From Bin55 sp009840545 (lineage in GTDB: Bacteria > Pseudomonadota > Gammaproteobacteria > Pseudomonadales > Azotimanducaceae), in assembly GCA_965208815.1 (NCBI GenBank), contig OZ242357.1, positions 3,534,001-3,598,000 on the forward strand: DNA of 64,000 bases. The letters run 5' to 3'. Below the pieces are notes generated by a model. That model was not told the origin of the DNA and did not search any database. It saw only the letters and a list, made by a program, of their open reading frames with translations. Position 1 is the stretch's first letter; each line of letters opens with the position of its first letter. The translations under genes and the position numbers were made by a program. Below, in pieces: positions 17,770 to 26,403 of this stretch.

Positions 17770-18234
17770 TCAGTTGTCCGAACAAACTACCGACTCGAGG
17801 TCAAAGACATACTCTTCCGGGAGGTATTCTCTGCCAGCAAGCAACTGCTTCAAGTAAGACCTTTGAGGCACCAATGAATTGTCCACAACTCGATCGTTCG
17901 CGAAGTATGTCCAACTTGCGACTGCATGACCGTTGGCCATCACCTCAACAATTAATCGCCGATAGTCAATAGGTGCATATTCGAATCGATCCATCTTGAC
18001 GATCTCGTGAGGTTGTGCCAATTGGTAGAGCACTCCGAATACAGTTGAACCGGCTTCCTGCACAATGTTTGCTCGCCCAGAGACTGGGGACATTCGTGAA
18101 CGCTTATTAAATCTGAGTGCAAAACCGTTTAGTCGAGCGCTTGATACTTGGACAAACTGAAGTCGGCGCTTTGTTACCCGAAGGGCGTTCATATTGCTCC
18201 CGTAGGCAAAATAATGTCGCACATTCAGAGTCAA
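17770..18234 (-). CDS. Gamma-glutamylcyclotransferase-fold protein
   Basis: A 154-residue protein with the GGCT signature 'YFAYGSNMN' near the start and an acidic catalytic candidate in 'KMDRFEYAPIDYRR'. Such enzymes release 5-oxoproline from gamma-glutamyl peptides or amines. The reading frame opens with TTG 18234; GTG 18222 is an alternative. AAGGATGA lies upstream of the TTG. It is 5 bp downstream of tusA and likely in its operon. Confidence 0.8.
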   Translation of the reverse strand: MTLNVRHYFAYGSNMNALRVTKRRLQFVQVSSARLNGFALRFNKRSRMSPVSGRANIVQEAGSTVFGVLYQLAQPHEIVKMDRFEYAPIDYRRLIVEVMANGHAVASWTYFANDRVVDNSLVPQRSYLKQLLAGREYLPEEYVFDLESVVCSDN

Positions 18235-18239
18235 TTAGG

Positions 18240-18485
18240 TCATCCTTTGCGTATGATGTACTTCTTGATCAAAGGGTCTATTTCTGCCAGTTCCAGGGAG
18301 TGTCCCATGAATCGACAGAAATTGGCGAAGTCTCGGTGAGTGGATGGGTCTGTGGCTAGAATCAATAGACGTTCGCCTGCGTTCATTTCGCGCACCTTGT
18401 TACGAACAATCATTAGCGGTTCTGGACAGTTCAATCCGCATGTGTCGAGCTTATGGTCGTAGTGTTCCGAAGTATCCTCGTTCAT
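18240..18485 (-). CDS. tusA: TusA/SirA-family sulfur carrier
   Basis: An 81-residue protein with the family motif 'CGLNCPEPLMIVRNKVREM' including the acceptor cysteine of the CPxP loop. TusA carries persulfide sulfur from cysteine desulfurase for tRNA 2-thiouridine synthesis and other pathways. The ATG at 18485 gives normal length; 32 upstream in-frame codons look non-coding. It diverges from the TPR/TonB gene. The local desulfurase SufS is encoded 22 kb away. Confidence 0.9.
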   Translation of the reverse strand: MNEDTSEHYDHKLDTCGLNCPEPLMIVRNKVREMNAGERLLILATDPSTHRDFANFCRFMGHSLELAEIDPLIKKYIIRKG

Positions 18486-18607
18486 AGGATGTCCACAGTT
18501 TGTCTTAATTGGTCTAGTGGCGAATCGTGGAAAGTGAAAGAGGAAGTTTATACGTTCGACGGAGTTGAGACTTGACTGCATAACTGATTGTGGTAGAAAC
18601 CAATTTT

Positions 18608-19924
18608 ATGGATATAGTGGCGAAGCGACACTCGCGAACGAGACCGATCTGGGTTGTGCTATACCAAATCTACTTTGTGATCGTCTTGGTTGTACTGGGA
18701 TGCACGATAAGCGCTCAGGAAGACGACTCTTCCACGGACGATTCTGATCGTGTCGGCACGGACTTGACCAGGGATCAGATCGACGCCATCCGGTCTCGTT
18801 TGTTTGCTGCTGAAGCTGACGATGCAGTAGAACTCGCCAATCTCCTAATCGAGGAAATTGAACAGAACTACTCTCGATTTGACGAGTCGCTTGTCGAACC
18901 TCTTACGCTTCTGGGAGATGGCCAGCGCCAGCTTGGCCGGTACATAGATGCGCTTGAATCTTATGATCGCGCTCGCAACGTCTCTCGATTGGTCAATGGT
19001 CTTCATTCCTTGAATCAAATCGATGTGCTCTACCGCGAAGCGGACACTTATCACGAACTAGGCCAGATCGGAAGAGCAAGCCAAAGGCACGAGTACGCGT
19101 TCAGCATTTTCCTCCGTTCGTTCGAAGAGGACTCGGTAGAACTCCTGCCTGGGTTGTTCGCGCTTGCAGACTGGTACATAGAGACTAGGAACATATTTGC
19201 CGCACGCGGTCTCTTTCACAATGCAGTAGAGATCTCGAAGACTCATCTGGAAAGAACGGACCCTAGAAACATTCGTGCGCTAAAGGGTTTGGCCAGATCC
19301 TACCGACTTGAACGGTTTACGCCTCCAGCAGAGTTTGAAGTGCCAGAGGAAGTACTGTTGTCTTCAAGACTTCCAGAAGAGAGTTCATTGCGTTACGAGG
19401 CAAAAATAAATGACTTTGCACGTGGGGAGGAAGCCCTAAAGGAACTGGTGAAGATTGAACAAGATCGTGAGGGAAGCACACGCGAATCATTGGCCTATGC
19501 GAAGCTTGATCTTGCCGATTGGTTCCTGCTATTTCAGAAGCATCAACTTGCAGAAGTGGTGTACCGCGACATTTGGAAAATGTTTGCAGACGATCCAAAC
19601 GCACTATTTGTTCAGAAGGAATTTGTCGAACCCAATGCGTTGTATTACCCTCTGGGGAGAACTACCGGATCTCAGCCCACCACACGCCTACAGGAACCCG
19701 TTGAAGGCACCATAGAGTTTTCATTCGATATAACCAACACGGGAGAAGTAGTCAACGTTGAGGTTGTGCAAATAGAACCGGATGGTCGCTATCAGGATGA
19801 ATTCTTCGACTGGATGGAACGTGCTCGATACCGTCCAGTGATAGACGAAGGAGTGCCAAAGCCTAAGGAAGGGGTAACATTGACGCACACATTTCTGTTC
19901 TTTCCCGATCTAACACGTGATTGA
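18608..19924 (+). CDS. TPR protein with TonB C-terminal domain
   Basis: A ~438-residue protein with one N-terminal hydrophobic segment ('YQIYFVIVLVVLGCTISAQ', which also resembles a lipobox), a helical TPR-like middle and a C-terminal TonB-fold segment ('GTIEFSFDITNTGEVVNVEV', 'RARYRPVIDEG'). TonB domains deliver force to outer-membrane receptors, but here the usual proline-rich spacer is replaced by TPRs. ATG 18608 is chosen; a GTG six codons upstream is possible and neither has a good ribosome site. It precedes the 11.9-kb operon, though a promoter lies between them. Confidence 0.7.
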   Translation: MDIVAKRHSRTRPIWVVLYQIYFVIVLVVLGCTISAQEDDSSTDDSDRVGTDLTRDQIDAIRSRLFAAEADDAVELANLLIEEIEQNYSRFDESLVEPLTLLGDGQRQLGRYIDALESYDRARNVSRLVNGLHSLNQIDVLYREADTYHELGQIGRASQRHEYAFSIFLRSFEEDSVELLPGLFALADWYIETRNIFAARGLFHNAVEISKTHLERTDPRNIRALKGLARSYRLERFTPPAEFEVPEEVLLSSRLPEESSLRYEAKINDFARGEEALKELVKIEQDREGSTRESLAYAKLDLADWFLLFQKHQLAEVVYRDIWKMFADDPNALFVQKEFVEPNALYYPLGRTTGSQPTTRLQEPVEGTIEFSFDITNTGEVVNVEVVQIEPDGRYQDEFFDWMERARYRPVIDEGVPKPKEGVTLTHTFLFFPDLTRD

Positions 19925-19951
19925 GAATAAGCACTTGTTATATTGGATTTT

Positions 19952-19980
19952 TTGATTGTGCCGGACCGACATGTGATAAT
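19952..19980 (+). promoter_or_regulatory. Candidate sigma-70 promoter of the 20-32 kb operon
   Basis: TTGATT (19952-19957) and GATAAT (19975-19980) are separated by exactly 17 bases, 74 bases before the first lipoprotein gene. This is the only convincing promoter-like pair seen immediately ahead of the cluster. Start-site mapping would confirm it. Confidence 0.45.
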
Positions 19981-19991
19981 TTAGGTACTTT

Positions 19992-20013
19992 CGAGAACCT
20001 TTGAGGGTTCTCG
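19992..20013 (+). promoter_or_regulatory. 8-bp hairpin in the leader of the 20-32 kb operon
   Basis: CGAGAACC (19992-19999) pairs perfectly with GGTTCTCG (20006-20013) around a 6-base loop. It falls inside the predicted leader and has no T tract. A leader structure or a protein-binding site is possible; I do not call it a terminator. Confidence 0.4.
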
Positions 20014-20053
20014 TTGTCAGTAAGTTGAGTGGGGCAGTCTTGGGGCTCTGGGT

Positions 20054-21217
20054 ATGGAAGTGATGAAACTTTATGCAAAGTCGAGAAGCGTTGTAAGGTC
20101 TTGTAGGCTTCGGCGTCTCGAATGTAAGTGGTCTGCGGTTCCCTGCTTTCGCACAGCCATAATTGCGGTGGCGTTTGTGGGACTCAGCGGGTGTATTTCA
20201 AGTGTTCCATCCACTTTTCCCAAGCCTCAAGGACCGCCGACGTCTTCGTCACAACCAGCAATTCCGTCGCCTCAATCCTCGTCTGGTGGTAGTCAGGGAT
20301 CACCACAAAGTACTCCTTCAGGACAACAAGGCGGGGCACAAAACCCATTTCCCTCGCCAGGATCTAGTTCGCCGTTGCCTCGACCTCCCACAGTTGGAAT
20401 TCCCAACCCCATTCCGAATCCCACGCCTAGTTTACCTTCATTACCAACGCTACCGGATGGATCGTTGGATCCTAGTCTGCCGGGCATGCCCAACGAAGGT
20501 CAGAATGGTGAAGACTCGGCTGAAGGGGGTGAGGGATCAGATGCTGGTTCGGACCCTTCCGCAGACGGAAACTTGGAGACCGGTGGAGAGTTTCCGGAGG
20601 GAGATCCGGAGGATGTTTCTTCAAGTCAACAAGAGGATGGAGGAGACAGTGCAGCAATTCCAGGATCTCTAATACCTGGAACCGAAGACTCTGGTAGTGA
20701 TTCAGGCTGGGAGATAAGCAATCAATTGCCTGTTCCGGGGGGCGCACCCTCAGATAGTGAAGAGCAAGGAGGTGTTGGCGAGCTACCCGGTGAATTTGAA
20801 CAGGAAGGCGGAGGAGATGGTTCCGGTATAGATGGAGAACTGCTAGAAGCGCTTGAGACTATGGACGGTGAAATCATGGATGAGCGATTGGAAGGCAGGA
20901 TCCGCGCGAATGATCAAGCAGCTGCATCCGCCGGGATTCTGGACGATTCCGAGCCCGAAGGTGGAATACTTGATGATTCGAGCGAAGGATTGGAGAGCGG
21001 TGCTGCGGTAGATGATGGCGACCTCATTGGCCAAAGGGCAGGTGACGGAAGACCGAATTTGCCGCCGACAGTACGTGCTGTCGGGGATGGACCGGATGCT
21101 CGCGACGAAGACATCATCGCTCGTCAATTGCGAGAAGCGGCGATGGCTGAAACGGACCCTGAACTCAAGGAAGAACTTTGGGAAGAGCATAGAAAATACG
21201 TTGAGGGGAACAAGTGA
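20054..21217 (+). CDS. Proline/serine- and acid-rich lipoprotein
   Basis: A 387-residue predicted lipoprotein with lipobox 'LSGC' following 'FRTAIIAVAFVG'. The mature N-terminal half is Pro/Ser/Gln/Gly-rich, then strongly acidic Gly/Ser/Glu/Asp, suggesting an extended, disordered spacer across the periplasm. The last ~60 residues look ordered ('DIIARQLREAAMAETDPELK'). The region before the lipobox is unusually long and basic; a later start is possible. First gene of the operon, overlapping the next by 4 bases. Unknown function. Confidence 0.7.
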   Translation: MEVMKLYAKSRSVVRSCRLRRLECKWSAVPCFRTAIIAVAFVGLSGCISSVPSTFPKPQGPPTSSSQPAIPSPQSSSGGSQGSPQSTPSGQQGGAQNPFPSPGSSSPLPRPPTVGIPNPIPNPTPSLPSLPTLPDGSLDPSLPGMPNEGQNGEDSAEGGEGSDAGSDPSADGNLETGGEFPEGDPEDVSSSQQEDGGDSAAIPGSLIPGTEDSGSDSGWEISNQLPVPGGAPSDSEEQGGVGELPGEFEQEGGGDGSGIDGELLEALETMDGEIMDERLEGRIRANDQAAASAGILDDSEPEGGILDDSSEGLESGAAVDDGDLIGQRAGDGRPNLPPTVRAVGDGPDARDEDIIARQLREAAMAETDPELKEELWEEHRKYVEGNK

Positions 21218-22482
21218 AGTTCGTACGCGAACTTTTCCTGCTGACCGGCGCTTGCGTGCTTGTTGCTGGTTGTGCCAACACCACTTTTCGTGAAGTCGAT
21301 GTCGCACCGCCCCGTACCCTTGAGTACACGCTAGACGAAGCGAATTTGCTGGATGTGGGCGTTACAGTATTTGATTCGAACATACCCCAAGCTTATGACG
21401 ACATCGTCACAGAGAACATCACTCCTGAAGTACGTAGAGCCGAAGCAAACTACATTGCCAACTATGCAAAAGACTTCTTGCAATCAACTGGCAATTGGGG
21501 CGCGGTTCGAGTGCTTCCTGAAGCTTCTCAAGCTGTAGACGTTCTGGTTGAAGGCGGAATCTTGCATTCCGACGGAGAACGTCAAGTGTTGGCTGTCAGA
21601 GTCGTGGATTCCCGTGGCGAAGTGTGGGTCGAGACCTGGTACGAAACGCTAGCGAGCAAGTACAACTACGAAGAGGATCAGCAGAACCGAAGCGATCCGT
21701 TTCGAAAGACATACAGGTTGATCGCTAATGACATGCTCGACTACATGGAATCTCTCTCGAACGAGGAAATTCAGGACATTCGGAACACTACTTTGATGCG
21801 CCATGCGCGCGAACTGAACCCTGATGCCTTTGAGAACTATGTTTCGGTTGATACTTCAGGCAAGTATGAGCTGCTACGGCTACCGAGCGCTGACGATCCG
21901 AACATGCGTCGAGTGCTCCAAGTACTCGAGCGCTATCTGTTGTTCGTCGATTTTTTGGACGAGTATTACTCCAACTTCGCAGCTAACATGGAGCGGCCGT
22001 ACAACAGCTGGAGGAAAGCGACCTATTCCGATGCACTGGCTTTGCGAGAGAATCGAAACAAGTCTCGCACACGCCTCATTGCAGGGGCTATGATGGTTTT
22101 GGGCGGTGCCATCATGCAACGTAGCAGCCACACACCGACCGAGTATGGAGGCTACTCAAGTGTCATGGGTGGAGCTACGGAAATATTGGGTGGCATACAG
22201 AACCTCGAAAACGTGAGGATGCACGCTTCCGCATTGCATGAGTTTGGCATTGTTGCGGCTCGCGAAATCTCCCCCCATACCATAGAGCTTGAAAATTCGA
22301 CGATTTCCCTTCAAGGAACGGCAAAAGAGCAACTTGGTCAACTAAAGACATTTCTAAGGAAACTCTATTTCGAGGATCTGGATTTGCCCGTAGAAGACGA
22401 CGATCAAGCTCAAGAATCCGATACCCACAACCAAGCGTCTGGGGAGAAAGTCACTGAAGAATTCTTCCAAGACGACGCGTGA
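21214..22482 (+). CDS. Lipoprotein of unknown function
   Basis: A 422-residue lipoprotein (MKFVRELFLLTGACVLVAGC, lipobox 'VAGC'). It starts with GTG overlapping the previous stop, preceded by GAGGGG. The first ~150 residues have a mixed alpha/beta pattern resembling periplasmic lipoproteins that build a strand-rich platform ('VDVLVEGGILHSDGERQVLA'). A helical middle follows, then a Gly-rich hydrophobic patch ('IAGAMMVLGGAIMQ') and an acidic tail. No named family recognised. Part of the VWA/ExbB-like operon. Confidence 0.7.
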   Translation: MKFVRELFLLTGACVLVAGCANTTFREVDVAPPRTLEYTLDEANLLDVGVTVFDSNIPQAYDDIVTENITPEVRRAEANYIANYAKDFLQSTGNWGAVRVLPEASQAVDVLVEGGILHSDGERQVLAVRVVDSRGEVWVETWYETLASKYNYEEDQQNRSDPFRKTYRLIANDMLDYMESLSNEEIQDIRNTTLMRHARELNPDAFENYVSVDTSGKYELLRLPSADDPNMRRVLQVLERYLLFVDFLDEYYSNFAANMERPYNSWRKATYSDALALRENRNKSRTRLIAGAMMVLGGAIMQRSSHTPTEYGGYSSVMGGATEILGGIQNLENVRMHASALHEFGIVAAREISPHTIELENSTISLQGTAKEQLGQLKTFLRKLYFEDLDLPVEDDDQAQESDTHNQASGEKVTEEFFQDDA

Positions 22483-22582
22483 GACATCACAACCGGTTCA
22501 AATACAGCCGGTAGAACCGCGACTAACCTCCGACCCCAAACGTCGTAGAACTGATTCTCGATTTCAGATTTCTGCACGACAT

Positions 22583-23983
22583 GTGCAATTCGTTGCGGTG
22601 TTGTTGTTCGTCGCATGTGCAGTAGCTATCTTCGTCTGGGTACCACAGCGAGACCACACTCCGACTGCAAGTGTAGATCCCATAGACGTCCAAGAAGAGT
22701 CCGTAGCTCGTCCATCCGATTCAGAGAACCAAGAGTTTCCTTTCTTGGATTCGCAACTGGACCGAGCCAAAGAACAAGCCCAGATCACGCTCAATGACTT
22801 CAGTGCGCTACAGGATCACTTCGAACAAAACCAACTTGGGTCTGATCAACATTCGACACGTTACAACGAGATCATTGATCGGGCAAATGAAGGAGACATT
22901 CTGTTCGGCCGACGGGAATTCGACTCGGCGCAAGAGAAGTTTGAAGGTGCGCTCGACGACTTGCGACAGTTAATTTCAAAGATTGATGCCGAGTTTGATG
23001 AGTCCATGAAAGCTGGGTTTAATGCATTGGATGAGCGGGACGCTCAGAGTTCTCGAGAGGCGTTCACCTATGCATCGGAAATCAAGCCATTGGAGCAGTC
23101 TGCACAAACAGGTCTTCAGCGAGTAGCAAAGTTACCAAGAATCAATGAGCTACTTCGCGAGAGTGAACGTGCACGCCTTCGAGGAAATTGGGACGAAGCC
23201 TTGTCACTTCTTGACGACGCTGAGCAGTTAGACGAATTGACGCCTGGATTGAAAGAACGTAGAGACGGTATTTTGTCAGAGCGCGAGAAGCAAGACTTGA
23301 ATGATTTGCTTACTTCGGGTCATCAAGCGTTGAACCAAGACGACTTTGAAGAAGCGGAACGTTTGTTCAATGAGGTGTTGCGACGTCAGCCAGGAAATTC
23401 AGCTGCCGAAACTGGACTTCAGGAGACTCAGGTGTCTAAGACTGTCGCGCACATTTCAGAACTACAACGCAACGCTTTCGAGCAAGAAAACGTTCTGGAC
23501 TTGTCGTCTGCACTGGCGACTTATGAACAAGCGCTTGAAATCGACTCGACTCTTGAGTTTGCGATTGAGGGAAGGGATCGTGTACGCGAGATTCTCACAC
23601 TGACCCAACAAATCAACGCTGTTTTGAGTGACCCAGGTGTGTTATCAGGAGACGAAGAATTTGAAAATGCTCAGCAAGTTCTTAGAAATGCGAAACAGTA
23701 CAGAAATCACAGCCCAGAGTTTGATAACGCTCTACAAGAACTCAGCGGAGTTGTTGAACTCGCATCGCAATACATTCCTGTCGTTCTTGTCTCTGACAAT
23801 GAAACCGAGGTAACTCTTAGTACAAAAGGGTCACTCGGTGCATTTGAGCGACACGAGGTGCAGTTGCGTCCCGGGCGTTACCAACTCATTGGAAGTAGAG
23901 ATGGTCGCTTAGATGTGCGCAAGACGATATTCGTAGAGCAGGGCATGGATCCTGTCTCGATTATTTGCGAACACGAAATCTGA
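22583..23983 (+). CDS. Membrane-anchored helical-repeat protein
   Basis: A 466-residue protein with one N-terminal membrane helix (FVAVLLFVACAVAIFVW), a long helical repeat/TPR-like region rich in Glu/Asp/Gln (about residues 45-385) and a C-terminal beta segment resembling PEGA ('VQLRPGRYQLIGSRDGRLDV'). The visible start is GTG 22583, but the same frame stays open upstream and encodes an Arg-rich stretch (KRRRTDSRF) that would suit the cytoplasmic side of the helix. No ATG, GTG or TTG exists there, so the true start may be a rare codon upstream. Mostly periplasmic by prediction. Confidence 0.7.
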   Translation: MQFVAVLLFVACAVAIFVWVPQRDHTPTASVDPIDVQEESVARPSDSENQEFPFLDSQLDRAKEQAQITLNDFSALQDHFEQNQLGSDQHSTRYNEIIDRANEGDILFGRREFDSAQEKFEGALDDLRQLISKIDAEFDESMKAGFNALDERDAQSSREAFTYASEIKPLEQSAQTGLQRVAKLPRINELLRESERARLRGNWDEALSLLDDAEQLDELTPGLKERRDGILSEREKQDLNDLLTSGHQALNQDDFEEAERLFNEVLRRQPGNSAAETGLQETQVSKTVAHISELQRNAFEQENVLDLSSALATYEQALEIDSTLEFAIEGRDRVREILTLTQQINAVLSDPGVLSGDEEFENAQQVLRNAKQYRNHSPEFDNALQELSGVVELASQYIPVVLVSDNETEVTLSTKGSLGAFERHEVQLRPGRYQLIGSRDGRLDVRKTIFVEQGMDPVSIICEHEI

Positions 23984-23996
23984 TCTGCGTTAAGTT

Positions 23997-26042
23997 ATGA
24001 CCAACGGCGCAGATCAAGTCCTTAGACCAGAACCTTTTGAGCCAACTCCTCTGCGACCGCCACGTCGGAGGTGGTTTGTTCCGTGGTTGCAACTCACAAC
24101 AGTTCTGGTTGTCTTAGTTGCAGCAGTAATTCTCTGGTTTCTTTTCACAGCGAAGTCCGTGCGATTTGAGTCAAATGTTTCCGATGGAACTCTCGCAATC
24201 ACAGGCGGGGTTGTCATACCTACGGGCGATACCTATTTGATGCGCCCTGGAAACTACGAAGTGCAAGCAGAGGCCGAAGGCTACTTCGAATTAGCACTTT
24301 CTATCGAAGTCACCCGTGAGGGCGATCAAACCTTTCCCATTGAGCTCAAGAAACTTCCAGGTGATGTCGAGTTCAGTTCTTCTCCTACCGGCGCAGAGGT
24401 GGTCATGAACGGCGAGGTTCTTGGCAGAACACCCTTGCAAGTTCAGGTTCCGGCGGGGGAAGCAACGATTGAGTTTAGTGCACCACGGCACATCGATGGA
24501 GAGGTTAGTGTTGTCATAGAAGGCAAACGCGAAGCGCAGGTAGTACATCTGGATCTAGCTCCGAATTGGGCAAATGTTGAGATTCCCACGTCACCGGAAG
24601 CAGCTACTGTCTATCTCGATGATGTTGACTCCGGGTTTGTGACCCCCGGACCTGTAGAGATTCTTGCGGGAGAACACAAGATAACACTCAAGAAACCCGG
24701 TTTTGCCGAATGGTCCGATATCGTGTTTGTTACAGCCGGAGAGCGACGGTCGTTGGAGGCAGTGGTGTTAGAGCCATTGGACGGAGTGTTGACGATTACA
24801 TCCGAACCGACCGGCGCGACCGTGAATATAGACGCCCAATATCACGGAGTAACGCCGATTAGTGTGGAAGTCGTACCCAATGAAGAACACGTGGTCGAGG
24901 CATTACTTGTCGGATACGAACGAGGGTTGCGCAATGTTACCGTTCCATCTGGCCAGAGTCTAAGCATCGACTTCGAGCTCGAAGAAGCGGTTGGAAGCTT
25001 GACGGTTACTACGCGACCCGAAGGTGCTGAGGTTTGGGTAGACGGTCGCATGATTGGCCGAAGCAATGACACATTCGTCCTGCATGCAGTGCGACATTCA
25101 GTCGAGCTAAAGATGGAAGGCTACGCAGGTTATAGCAATGATCTGATCATTCAACCTGGACTAAGACAAAACCTGAGAGTAGAACTCCTGACGTTGGAGG
25201 AAGCACGAATAAAGAAACTGGAGGAAGTGCGCTCGACCATTGACGGCCAAGCCCTATTGTTGTTTGAACCAACTGCGATCCTGATGGGAGCGTCTCGGCG
25301 TCAACCCGGTCGTCGCGCCAACGAAGTGTTCCGCACGGCTGAACTAGGACGTATGTTCTACATCTCGGCGCACGAAGTTACCAATGCACAATTCCGTGTG
25401 TTTGCCACTGGGCACAATTCAGGTGAGTACCAGGGAATGCCCCTGGACAAAGACGATCAGCCTGTCGTCAATGTTTCTTGGAACGAAGCGGCTTTGTATT
25501 GCAATTCACTCTCAGAACGTGAAGGACTCGAACCGTTCTACAGGGTGGAAGGAGCCAGAGTCGTAGGTATTAATAGAAACTCACTAGGTTACCGAATGCC
25601 TACCGAAGCCGAATGGTCATGGGTAGCTCGACATGTAGACGACTCGGAAGAGTTATTGCACTTTCCATGGGGAGAGAATCTGCCACCTCCGGACCGACAT
25701 GGCAACTATGCCGACAGAGCGGCTCAGCACATTGTGAGTCGAATTCTATATGACTTCAATGACAACCACTCAGTCAGCGCACCAGTCGGAACGTTTCCAA
25801 GAAATTCAAAGGGACTCTTCGACATCGGGGGAAATGTTGCCGAGTGGACCCATGACTTCTACACTATTCCAGAGTCTCACAGTACGGTTGATGTACTGGG
25901 ACCAACAGATGGTGAATACCACGTCATTCGGGGCTCGAGTTATCTCCATGGAACCATCACAGACGTAAGACTGTCTTTCCGCGATTACGGGATAGACGGG
26001 AGATCTGACGTTGGTTTTCGAGTTGCACGCTATGCCGAATAG
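23997..26042 (+). CDS. PEGA-repeat protein with C-terminal SUMF1 domain
   Basis: A 681-residue protein: short cytoplasmic N-terminus, membrane helix at about residues 34-53, four PEGA-type beta modules over about residues 95-400 (for example 'SSPTGAEVVMNGEVLGRTPL' and 'TRPEGAEVWVDGRMIG'), and a SUMF1/FGE-like domain from about residue 420 ('GYRMPTEAEWSWVARH', 'DIGGNVAEWTHDFY', 'DVGFRVARY'). PEGA modules are extracytoplasmic beta domains. The paired catalytic cysteines of true formylglycine enzymes are not evident, so a binding or structural role is more likely. The stop overlaps the next gene by 11 bases. Confidence 0.85.
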   Translation: MTNGADQVLRPEPFEPTPLRPPRRRWFVPWLQLTTVLVVLVAAVILWFLFTAKSVRFESNVSDGTLAITGGVVIPTGDTYLMRPGNYEVQAEAEGYFELALSIEVTREGDQTFPIELKKLPGDVEFSSSPTGAEVVMNGEVLGRTPLQVQVPAGEATIEFSAPRHIDGEVSVVIEGKREAQVVHLDLAPNWANVEIPTSPEAATVYLDDVDSGFVTPGPVEILAGEHKITLKKPGFAEWSDIVFVTAGERRSLEAVVLEPLDGVLTITSEPTGATVNIDAQYHGVTPISVEVVPNEEHVVEALLVGYERGLRNVTVPSGQSLSIDFELEEAVGSLTVTTRPEGAEVWVDGRMIGRSNDTFVLHAVRHSVELKMEGYAGYSNDLIIQPGLRQNLRVELLTLEEARIKKLEEVRSTIDGQALLLFEPTAILMGASRRQPGRRANEVFRTAELGRMFYISAHEVTNAQFRVFATGHNSGEYQGMPLDKDDQPVVNVSWNEAALYCNSLSEREGLEPFYRVEGARVVGINRNSLGYRMPTEAEWSWVARHVDDSEELLHFPWGENLPPPDRHGNYADRAAQHIVSRILYDFNDNHSVSAPVGTFPRNSKGLFDIGGNVAEWTHDFYTIPESHSTVDVLGPTDGEYHVIRGSSYLHGTITDVRLSFRDYGIDGRSDVGFRVARYAE

Positions 26043-26394
26043 ACGCTCGCTTAAACAATTTCGCATAGTAGCGATCGCTGTAGTCGCCACCTTGGTCTAT
26101 GTTTCGCTCCTTGTCTATGCTCAGAACGAACAAGATGAGACATCTGGTCCCGAACCTGTGGAGAGCGAAGCAGGAACAAGCATTGAAGAAAACGAGACCT
26201 TGGCTACGCCGGTTGCAGTGGACGACCGACCAAGCGACGGTTCTCAAACGGGCTTTGAAGATCTCAACACGTCAGAAGAAACTACCTCCGACGAAGAAAC
26301 CGAGGACCCAGAGTCTGTTGAAACCCCAGATTTCTTCGATCCATCCGAGGAAATTTCGGAAGACTATGGCGTAGATTTTCCAGTGGATATTTAG
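26032..26394 (+). CDS. Small acidic single-pass membrane protein
   Basis: A 120-residue protein with a basic N-terminus (MPNRRSLKQFR), one hydrophobic segment (IVAIAVVATLVYVSLLVYA) and a highly acidic remainder rich in Glu, Asp, Thr and Ser. ATG 26032 overlaps the preceding stop, fitting operon coupling; an earlier in-frame start at 26011 is less likely. No family recognised. The acidic tail is probably periplasmic and disordered. Confidence 0.65.
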   Translation: MPNRRSLKQFRIVAIAVVATLVYVSLLVYAQNEQDETSGPEPVESEAGTSIEENETLATPVAVDDRPSDGSQTGFEDLNTSEETTSDEETEDPESVETPDFFDPSEEISEDYGVDFPVDI

Positions 26395-26403
26395 GAATTA
26401 ACT

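Noticed and set aside
19992..20013. Rho-independent terminator after the TPR/TonB gene
   Set aside because: The stem has no following T tract and lies downstream of a good promoter pair.
25250..26042. Formylglycine-generating (sulfatase-activating) enzyme activity
   Set aside because: The SUMF1 fold motifs are present, but the active-site cysteine pair is not evident and there is no sulfatase gene in the window.
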